From an uncultured Collinsella sp. (lineage in GTDB: Bacteria > Actinomycetota > Coriobacteriia > Coriobacteriales > Coriobacteriaceae), in the NCBI GenBank assembly GCA_937969105.1, contig CALBUZ010000092.1, forward strand, positions 1-6,287: DNA of 6,287 nucleotides, in the 5' to 3' direction. The stretch's first letter is position 1. The number at the start of each line of letters is the position of its first letter. The translations under genes and the position numbers were made by a program. The notes under the pieces were generated by a model. It did no database searches and had not been told where the DNA came from. It saw nothing but the letters and a program-made list of their open reading frames with translations. Of this stretch, positions 1 to 4,431 are shown in pieces.

Positions 1-72
1 TGCTACTGCGTCAACCCGCATGTGGCCTTCGCGGAGGTCATGGACCAGCTGCTTGGCTTGGAGGCGGCATAA
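1..72 (+). CDS. C-terminal end of an unidentified protein (partial)
   Basis: Reading frame 1 is open from the first base to a TAA at 70-72 and encodes 23 residues ending HVAFAEVMDQLLGLEAA. It is called coding because 20 of its 23 sense codons end in G or C, the same strong bias as the real genes downstream. The tail looks like a C-terminal helix. I do not recognise the family, and the fragment is too short to assign a function. The gene begins outside the window. No convincing hairpin terminator follows the stop; the next element is the tRNA-Phe promoter. Confidence 0.6.
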   Translation, partial: CYCVNPHVAFAEVMDQLLGLEAA

Positions 73-148
73 CCTGGAAACGTTGCGGCTAGATGCCTAT
101 ATCAAAGATTGGTGCCAACATTTTTTCGAGAAAAGGCAAATTTCTTGC

Positions 149-176
149 TTGACCGGCGTTTGCGGTTTGATATAGT
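149..176 (+). promoter_or_regulatory. Promoter of tRNA-Phe
   Basis: A TTGACC -35 box (149-154) and a TATAGT -10 box (171-176) are separated by 16 bp, close to the sigma-70/sigma-A consensus. The 30 bases upstream (about 118-147) are rich in A and T runs and could act as an UP element. Transcription would begin near 181-184, about 25 nt before the mature tRNA. The discriminator is AT-rich, unlike the GC-rich discriminators typical of stringently controlled stable-RNA promoters. Confidence 0.75.
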
Positions 177-183
177 AATCAAG

Positions 184-196
184 CCCGCAAGGCGGG
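184..196 (+). promoter_or_regulatory. Hairpin in the tRNA-Phe 5' leader
   Basis: CCCGC (184-188) and GCGGG (192-196) form a perfect 5-bp stem around an AAG loop, at or next to the predicted transcription start. The leader is removed by RNase P. The right arm, with one extra base (GGCGGG, 191-196), is also exactly complementary to the 3' acceptor strand of the tRNA (273-278), so the hairpin may keep it from mispairing. The role is inferred; the pairing is visible. Confidence 0.4.
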
Positions 197-206
197 TGCA
201 CATTTC

Positions 207-279
207 GGCTGGGTAGCTCAGTTGGTAGAGCAGGGGACTGAAAATCCCCGTGTCAGGGGTTCGATTCCCTTCCCCGCCA
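207..279 (+). tRNA. tRNA-Phe (anticodon GAA)
   Basis: A full cloverleaf can be drawn. The acceptor strand is 207-213, the D stem GCTC/GAGC is 216-219/228-231, and the anticodon stem GGGGA/TCCCC is 233-237/245-249. The loop CTGAAAA places the GAA anticodon at 240-242. The T stem is 255-259/267-271 with loop TTCGATT, and the 3' acceptor strand is 272-278 with discriminator A279. GAA reads Phe codons UUU and UUC. The gene is followed by CC and then T, so CCA must be completed by CCA-adding enzyme. Oddity: the fourth acceptor pair is U210:C275, a mismatch in an otherwise G-C stem. Confidence 0.97.
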
Positions 280-292
280 CCTTGAATTGACT

Positions 293-322
293 AGGACCTC
301 TGCAAAGGGGTCCTTTTCTTTT
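293..322 (+). terminator. Intrinsic terminator after tRNA-Phe
   Basis: AGGACCTC (293-300) pairs with GGGGTCCT (307-314), including one G-T wobble, to give an 8-bp stem with a 6-base TGCAAA loop. The run TTTTCTTTT (314-322) follows at once. This is a classic Rho-independent terminator that makes tRNA-Phe a single-gene transcription unit and insulates the repeat region downstream. Confidence 0.9.
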
Positions 323-336
323 ACCGAGGGCTCCTG

Positions 337-514
337 CGGAAACTGCATCCCGGAATTTGGCCTCAGAGCGGGATGCGTTTTCCGCTTTGAGGCCGCTTGG
401 GAAAGTGTGGACCGGAATCCGGCGTCAGAATGGGACGCGCTTTCCTTTTCCGGTTGAGTCCTCGAACGGAAAACGCATCCCAGTCTCTTGCGAAAAAACG
501 GGGCACGCTTTTCG
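337..514. repeat. Three tandem degenerate palindromic modules
   Basis: Module 1 (337-384), module 2 (399-446) and module 3 (467-514) share a layout: a left arm like GGAAAACGCATCCC, a central part of about 20 bases, and a right arm like GGGATGCGTTTTCC. Modules 1 and 2 align without gaps at 34 of 48 positions and start 62 nt apart; module 3 is more diverged and starts 68 nt after module 2. In module 1 the arms 336-351 and 370-385 are reverse complements at 14 of 16 positions. The right arm of module 1 (370-383) is the exact reverse complement of the left arm of module 3 (468-481). This resembles REP/BIME-type extragenic palindromes, but I do not recognise a named family. Confidence 0.7.
359..394 (+). 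repeat. Long hairpin inside repeat module 1
   Basis: GGCCTCA (359-365) pairs with TGAGGCC (388-394), followed inward by a G-T wobble (366/387) and AGCGG (367-371) with CCGCT (382-386). This gives a stem of about 13 bp with a 10-base loop. It uses the same right-arm bases as the 336-351/370-385 pairing, so the two structures exclude each other. No T-run follows, so it is not an intrinsic terminator. Confidence 0.6.
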
Positions 515-604
515 GCCGCCTACTTCCGGCGCGCGTGTGCATTTCGGCGCGCCATCTCGGGCCCGTCTGCCCGGACATTCCTCCCACTTTTGCGCCACTT
601 TGTA

Positions 605-616
605 GACCGTTCGGTC
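605..616. promoter_or_regulatory. Candidate TetR-family operator
   Basis: GACCG (605-609) and CGGTC (612-616) form a perfect inverted repeat around TT, preceded by TA (603-604). Many TetR-family operators have the form TAGACCGnnCGGTCTA, and this site matches all but the last two bases. It lies about 20 bp upstream of the -10 element, where the -35 region would be, a position suited to repression. No TetR-type regulator gene is in the window, so the partner is unknown. Confidence 0.4.
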
Positions 617-635
617 GCCTGTCCGCACGCGCGGG

Positions 636-641
636 TATACT
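636..641 (+). promoter_or_regulatory. Candidate -10 element for the GH5-like gene
   Basis: TATACT matches the -10 consensus at five of six positions. No good -35 box lies at 16-18 bp, and there is no TG extension, so the promoter would be weak or activator-dependent. Transcription from about 648 would give a leader of roughly 60 nt. It may also be the main promoter for rsmI, for which I see no promoter of its own. Confidence 0.45.
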
Positions 642-659
642 CAAAACAATACTTTTCCT

Positions 660-707
660 ATGCAATACGATGCAGGTTCGACCTGCGCGATTCGAAGGGG
701 GCCGTGA
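660..707 (+). CDS. Possible 15-codon upstream ORF
   Basis: An ATG at 660 opens a frame of 15 codons (MQYDAGSTCAIRRGP) whose TGA at 705-707 shares its A with the ATG of the GH5-like gene (TGATG). That arrangement is typical of translational coupling. Against it, there is no Shine-Dalgarno sequence before the ATG (the upstream bases are pyrimidine-rich), and the ATG would be only about 12 nt from the predicted transcript start. It may be fortuitous. Confidence 0.2.
   Translation: MQYDAGSTCAIRRGP
672..686 (+). promoter_or_regulatory. 5'-UTR hairpin before the GH5-like gene
   Basis: GCAGGT (672-677) and ACCTGC (681-686) are perfect reverse complements around a TCG loop, ending 20 nt before the start codon and just upstream of the AAGGGGG ribosome binding site. 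It could shape access to the ribosome or be a protein-binding palindrome in DNA. No T-run follows, so it is not a terminator. Confidence 0.45.
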
Positions 708-1768
708 TGGAGAGGATTCTCGGCGTTAATCTCTCTGGCTGGTTTATTCCCGAGCCCTGGGTGACCCCGTCGCTCTATGCAGCGACCGGAGCATCCAATG
801 CAGCCGAGCTGCAGGAGGCCATGGGCACCGCTGCCTATAACGAGCGCATGCGTCGCCATTACGAGACGTTTGTGAGCGAGGACGATTTTCGTCGTATGGC
901 GCAGATCGGTCTCAACGCCGTGCGCCTGCCGGTGCCGTGGTATGCCTTTGGCTCGCAGGAGTCCGACGCTTCCTACATCTCGGTCGTCGATTATATCGAC
1001 CGTGCTATTGAGTGGGCCGCCAAGTACAACATCCGCGTGCTGCTCGATCTGGCGACTGTACCCGGCGGTCAGGGCGATTCCAACGATTCGCCCACGACGC
1101 CGGAAGTCGTCGCTGAGTGGCATTCGTCCACCAATGGCCGTCACGTTGCGCTCGATGTGCTCGAGCGCCTGGCCGATCGCTATGGTGAGGCCGAGAGCCT
1201 GCTGGGCATCGAGCTGTTGGATACGCCGCAGATGAGCGTACGCAAGAGCCTCTTTACCATGACGGATGGCATTCCGGCGCACTACCTGCGCAACTTCTAT
1301 CGTGACGCGTACGAGCTCGTTCGTTCGCATATGCCCGAGGACAAGATCGTCGTCTTTTCCTCTTCGGGACACCCTGGCGAGTGGAAGCACTTTATGCGCG
1401 GCGCCAAGTACAAGAACGTTTACATGGACCTTCATCTGTACCATTATCGCGACGAGTATGCGCTCGACATCACGAGCCCCCGCGGGCTGACGACGGCGAT
1501 TTCGCGCAACAAGCGTGAGCTCAAAGAGGCGGTCGCAACTGGGTTCCCCGTTTTGGTGGGCGAATGGTCGGGCGCGGCGATCTTCGCCAACTCGTCGGTT
1601 ACGCCCGAGGGTCGCAATGCCTACGAGCGCGTGTTTATCGCCAACCAGCTGGCATCGTTTGCGCCGGCGGCTGGCTGGTTCTTCCAAACGTGGAAGACCG
1701 AGAAGCGTATTGCAGCATGGGACGCCCGCGCGGCACTCGGCACGCTCGAGCGCGGCATGATTGAATAG
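707..1768 (+). CDS. GH5 exo-beta-1,3-glucanase-like protein, active site degenerate
   Basis: The 353-residue protein follows the fungal exo-1,3-beta-glucanase pattern of glycoside hydrolase family 5 (TIM barrel). It has GVNLSGWFIPEPW at 6-18 (family GVNLGGWLVLEPW), NAVRLPVPWYAF at 70-81 including Arg73, GIEL at 167-170, HLY at 243-245, the nucleophile motif VGEWS at 284-288 (Glu286) and GWFF..WKTE at 323-332. The acid/base motif LNEP reads LDTP (171-174), so the catalytic Glu is Thr173. The DLH His is Ala116 and the GWFFW Trp is Gln327. Classical hydrolysis is therefore doubtful. There is no signal peptide, so it is probably cytoplasmic. ATG 707 is chosen because GAAGGGGG lies just upstream and homology begins at once. 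The stop is 6 nt before rsmI, which suggests co-transcription. Fold assignment is secure; function is not known. Confidence 0.85.
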   Translation: MERILGVNLSGWFIPEPWVTPSLYAATGASNAAELQEAMGTAAYNERMRRHYETFVSEDDFRRMAQIGLNAVRLPVPWYAFGSQESDASYISVVDYIDRAIEWAAKYNIRVLLDLATVPGGQGDSNDSPTTPEVVAEWHSSTNGRHVALDVLERLADRYGEAESLLGIELLDTPQMSVRKSLFTMTDGIPAHYLRNFYRDAYELVRSHMPEDKIVVFSSSGHPGEWKHFMRGAKYKNVYMDLHLYHYRDEYALDITSPRGLTTAISRNKRELKEAVATGFPVLVGEWSGAAIFANSSVTPEGRNAYERVFIANQLASFAPAAGWFFQTWKTEKRIAAWDARAALGTLERGMIE

Positions 1769-1774
1769 GTTGAT

Positions 1775-2653
1775 ATGACGCAAAACAGCGCCCGCACGGG
1801 CAAACTTTATGTGGTCGGTACGCCCATTGGCAATCTGGGCGACCTGTCCCCGCGCGTCGGCGAGGCCTTTGCCGCCGCCGATGCCATCTGCTGCGAAGAT
1901 ACGCGTGTGACCTCAAAGTTGCTGATGCACCTAGGCATATCCAAGCCGCTCGTTCGTTGCGACGAGAACGTGATCGCAAGTCGCGCAGCCGGCCTGGTCG
2001 ACCGCCTGCTGGCGGGGGAGACCCTCGCCTTTGCCTCGGACGCCGGTATGCCGAGTGTGTCCGATCCCGGCCAGGCTTTGGTTGAGGCGGCGCGCGAGGC
2101 GGATGTGCCTGTCGAGGTTATTCCTGGCCCCTCTGCTTGCGTCACGGCGCTCGTATCGTCCGGTATTCCCTGCGAGCATTTCTTCTTCGAAGGCTTTTTG
2201 GGTCGCAAGCACGGCGACCGCGTGCGCCGACTGCAGCGCCTTGCCGTCGTCCCCGGCGCGCTCATCTTCTACGAGTCTCCACATCGCATCGTCGCGACGC
2301 TCGAGGCCGTGGCCGAGGTCTTTCCCCAGCGCGATGTCGCCGTCTGCCGCGAGCTCACCAAACTGCATGAGGAAGTCTTACGCGGATTCGCCGCCCAGCT
2401 AACCGAGGAGCTGCGTGCCCGTGGTGAGGTAAAGGGCGAGATCGCGCTGGTCATCGCGCCGCCGAGTGAGGACGAGGAGGCCGGTATCGTGCCGGTTGGC
2501 GCCGCAGCGGTAGACCCCGACGAAGCCCTGCGCGAGGACATTCGCATCGCGCTCGAGGAGGGAGAGCCCGCCTCCGCGGTGGCAAAGCGCCTGTCACAGA
2601 AGTACTCGCGCCGCAAGCGCGATGTCTATGCCATGGTGCTCGATATGCAATAG
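1775..2653 (+). CDS. rsmI: 16S rRNA (cytidine1402-2'-O)-methyltransferase RsmI
   Basis: This SAM-dependent enzyme 2'-O-methylates C1402 in the ribosomal P site, where RsmH adds the N4 methyl. The 292-residue protein has the expected tetrapyrrole-methylase-fold motifs in order: GTPIGNLGDLSPR (15-27), CEDTR (40-44), SDAGMPSVSDPG (88-99), IPGPSA (116-121), FFEGFL (137-142), FYESPHR (165-171), RELTKLHEE (192-200) and GEIALVI (221-227). The C-terminal helical domain SAVAKRLSQKYSRRKRDVY (267-285) is also typical. Length is normal for the family. An acidic, Ala-rich linker (about 231-252) joins the domains. The start ATG follows the GH5-like stop by 6 nt with only a weak AGG ahead, so translation is probably coupled. 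The gene is likely read from the upstream promoter. Confidence 0.96.
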   Translation: MTQNSARTGKLYVVGTPIGNLGDLSPRVGEAFAAADAICCEDTRVTSKLLMHLGISKPLVRCDENVIASRAAGLVDRLLAGETLAFASDAGMPSVSDPGQALVEAAREADVPVEVIPGPSACVTALVSSGIPCEHFFFEGFLGRKHGDRVRRLQRLAVVPGALIFYESPHRIVATLEAVAEVFPQRDVAVCRELTKLHEEVLRGFAAQLTEELRARGEVKGEIALVIAPPSEDEEAGIVPVGAAAVDPDEALREDIRIALEEGEPASAVAKRLSQKYSRRKRDVYAMVLDMQ

Positions 2654-2677
2654 ATGGAGGATATCCAGCCCTTGCGC

Positions 2678-2683
2678 TAGAAT
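2678..2683 (+). promoter_or_regulatory. Candidate -10 box for metG
   Basis: TAGAAT lies 40 nt before the metG start, with a poor -35 match (TGGAGG, 2655-2660) at 17-bp spacing. It would start transcription near 2690. The evidence is modest, and metG could equally be read through from rsmI. The 69-nt gap is too short for a T-box leader, and I see no other RNA switch in it. Confidence 0.35.
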
Positions 2684-2708
2684 CATCCCCTGTATGCAAC
2701 GTTTTTCT

Positions 2709-2714
2709 GGAGGA
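2709..2714 (+). promoter_or_regulatory. metG ribosome binding site
   Basis: GGAGGA lies 8 nt before ATG 2723. It is a strong Shine-Dalgarno match and fixes the metG start. Confidence 0.85.
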
Positions 2715-2722
2715 CAGACCCC

Positions 2723-4324
2723 ATGGATCAAAGCAAGCCTTCGTTCTTTATCACGACGCCCATCTACTACGTCAACGCCGATCCGCATCTGGGCACGGCT
2801 TATTCCACCATCATCGCCGACGTCCAGGCTCGCTATCGTCGCTCCGCCGGCTATAACGTCAAGTTCCTGACTGGCATGGACGAGCACGGCGAGAAGGTCG
2901 CCGAGGCTGCAGCCAAGCACAACATGACGCCGCAGGAGTGGACCGACAGCCAGGCTCCGCACTTCAAGGAGCTTTGGAGCAAGCTCGAGATCTCCAACGA
3001 CGACTTCATTCGTACCACCGAGCCGCGCCAGCATCACGCCGTGCAGTATCTGTGGGAGCGCATGAAGGAGTCCGGCTACCTGTATAAGGGCAGCTATGAC
3101 GGCTGGTACTGCGTGCCCGACGAGACCTACTTTACCGATACGCAGGTCCAGAAGGGCGACGAAGAGTACGGCAGCGTCGGCCAGCACCTGTGCCCCGATT
3201 GCCACCGTCCGCTCGAGCGCGTGCAGGAGGAGTCCTACTTCTTTAAGCTCTCTGCGTTCCAGGACAAGCTGCTCAAGCTCTATGACGAGCACCCCGACTT
3301 TGTTGAGCCCGCGTTCCGCATGAACGAGGTGCGCAGCTTTGTCGAAGGCGGCCTCAACGACCTTTCCGTGAGCCGCACGAGCTTTGACTGGGGCATTCAG
3401 GTCCCGTTTGATGAGGGCCACGTGACCTACGTGTGGTTCGATGCGCTGCTCAACTATATGACGGCTGTCGGCTACGGTGTCGACACCGACGAGGCGCGTG
3501 CCGAGCTGGCCTATCGCTGGCCCGCGCAGTTCCACATCGTGGGCAAGGACATCATCCGTTTCCACTGCGTCATTTGGCCCGCCATGCTCATGGCTATCGG
3601 CGAAGCCCTGCCCGAGCACGTCTTTGCCCACGGCTTCCTGACCGTGCGCAATGCCGAGACCGGCAAGGCCGAGAAGATGTCCAAGAGCCGCGGCAACGCC
3701 ATTGCTCCGCAGGACGTTATCGACATGCTGGGCGTCGAGGGCTATCGCTACTACTTTATGACCGACGTCGTCCCCGGCACCGACGGCGCCATCAGCTTCG
3801 ATCGCATGGAGCAGGTCTACAATGCCGACCTGGCCAACAGCTGGGGCAACCTCATCTCGCGTTCGCTCAACATGAGCGGCAAGTACTTTGACGGCTGCGC
3901 GCCCGCCAAGCCCGCATCGTTCGATGCGTTCGACAACCCGCTGGCAAAAATTGCCGATGGCCTGGTCGATCGTTACATGGCCAAGATGGACGTGCTCGAT
4001 TACGGTGGAGCTAAGGACGAGGTCATGGAGCTCATCCATGCCGCCAACCACTACATCGAGGACTCCGAGCCTTGGGCACTTGCCAAGGACGAGGCCAAGG
4101 CTGACGAGCTGGCGTTTGTGATCTACAACCTGCTCGAGGCCATCCGCATTGCCGCTCACCTGCTGATGCCGCTCATGCCCCAGACCTCTGCCGAGGCCCT
4201 GCGCCGCCTGTCCTGCGAGGACGAGGCCGCGAGCGACGACCTCAAGGGCATTTGCGCTTGGGGCCTGCTTGCCGGTGGTCAGCCCGTCGAGAAGGGCGAG
4301 CCGCTGTTCCCGCGTCTGGGCTAA
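2723..4324 (+). CDS. metG: Methionine--tRNA ligase (MetRS)
   Basis: This class I aminoacyl-tRNA synthetase charges initiator and elongator tRNA-Met with methionine in the cytoplasm. The 533-residue protein opens with TTPIYYVNADPHLGTAY (11-27), where HLGT (22-25) is the HIGH signature. It continues with FLTGMDEHGEK (48-58), the connective-peptide knuckle, YVWFDALLNY (236-245), VGKDIIRFH (273-281) and KMSKS (318-322). The knuckle has Cys130 and Asp133, then Cys157, Cys160 and His161, so one Cys of the usual CxxC pair is Asp. The protein ends after the anticodon-binding helical domain. It lacks the C-terminal tRNA-binding (Trbp111-like) domain that lengthens many MetRS to about 650 residues. It lies 69 nt after rsmI and is followed by a strong terminator. 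Confidence 0.98.
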   Translation: MDQSKPSFFITTPIYYVNADPHLGTAYSTIIADVQARYRRSAGYNVKFLTGMDEHGEKVAEAAAKHNMTPQEWTDSQAPHFKELWSKLEISNDDFIRTTEPRQHHAVQYLWERMKESGYLYKGSYDGWYCVPDETYFTDTQVQKGDEEYGSVGQHLCPDCHRPLERVQEESYFFKLSAFQDKLLKLYDEHPDFVEPAFRMNEVRSFVEGGLNDLSVSRTSFDWGIQVPFDEGHVTYVWFDALLNYMTAVGYGVDTDEARAELAYRWPAQFHIVGKDIIRFHCVIWPAMLMAIGEALPEHVFAHGFLTVRNAETGKAEKMSKSRGNAIAPQDVIDMLGVEGYRYYFMTDVVPGTDGAISFDRMEQVYNADLANSWGNLISRSLNMSGKYFDGCAPAKPASFDAFDNPLAKIADGLVDRYMAKMDVLDYGGAKDEVMELIHAANHYIEDSEPWALAKDEAKADELAFVIYNLLEAIRIAAHLLMPLMPQTSAEALRRLSCEDEAASDDLKGICAWGLLAGGQPVEKGEPLFPRLG

Positions 4325-4363
4325 GCCGCCGCGCGCCATATCGGCAATTTGCTGTTTAGATGT

Positions 4364-4400
4364 AAGGGCATGGCCGCAACGGTCCATGCCCTTTTGCTTT
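4364..4400 (+). terminator. Intrinsic terminator after metG
   Basis: AAGGGCATGG (4364-4373) pairs perfectly with CCATGCCCTT (4384-4393). The 10-base loop can extend the stem with CCG/CGG (4374-4376/4380-4382). The T-rich tail TTTTGCTTT ends at 4400. It should end most transcripts from metG, although rsmA begins only 32 nt later and I see no convincing promoter in between. Confidence 0.88.
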
Positions 4401-4419
4401 ACGATGCAGCCACCATGTT

Positions 4420-4426
4420 AAGGAGG
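4420..4426 (+). promoter_or_regulatory. rsmA ribosome binding site
   Basis: AAGGAGG, a near-perfect Shine-Dalgarno sequence, lies 5 nt before ATG 4432 and fixes the rsmA start. Confidence 0.85.
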
Positions 4427-4431
4427 CAACC

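Larger units (their letters stand above)
323..706. other. Gene-free intergenic region
   Basis: No credible gene lies between the tRNA-Phe terminator and the GH5-like gene. The region holds the three palindromic repeat modules (337-514) and a GC-rich inverted repeat (528-534 with 547-553). It also holds an operator-like palindrome (605-616), a -10 element (636-641) and a 5'-UTR hairpin (672-686). Open frames exist on both strands, but they overlap one another, are rich in Arg, Pro and Ser and have no ribosome binding sites. They look like by-products of a GC-rich repeat. Confidence 0.7.

Noticed and set aside
337..514. Repeat cluster as a short CRISPR array
   Set aside because: The three copies differ strongly, each is itself palindromic over its whole length, the gaps between them are only 14-20 nt, and no cas gene is present.
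546..553. GGCGCGCC palindrome as a functional site
   Set aside because: An 8-base all-G/C palindrome is easily expected in GC-rich DNA. It can pair with 528-534, but nothing ties it to a function.
488..706. Longer N-terminus for the GH5-like protein from a TTG at 488
   Set aside because: The extra 73 residues are basic and unlike the family. The TTG lies inside a repeat module without a ribosome binding site, and the extension covers the likely promoter. Family similarity begins right at ATG 707.
357..729. Small ORFs across the repeat region on both strands
   Set aside because: They overlap each other in several frames, follow the palindromes, lack ribosome binding sites and show no conserved motif.
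641..1783. 380-codon minus-strand frame opposite the GH5-like gene
   Set aside because: It mirrors the conserved plus-strand protein, is Arg/His-rich and has no ribosome binding site. Minus-strand frames at 4477-5478 and 5636-6193 are rejected for the same reason.
2654..2722. T-box leader or riboswitch before metG
   Set aside because: The gap is only 69 nt, with no terminator hairpin and no T-box sequence, so there is no room for such an element.
2594..4387. 597-codon open frame on the minus strand opposite metG
   Set aside because: It is antisense to an unmistakable metG with all class I signatures. The long opening is a by-product of G/C-rich third positions, and the translation is low-complexity with no recognisable motif.
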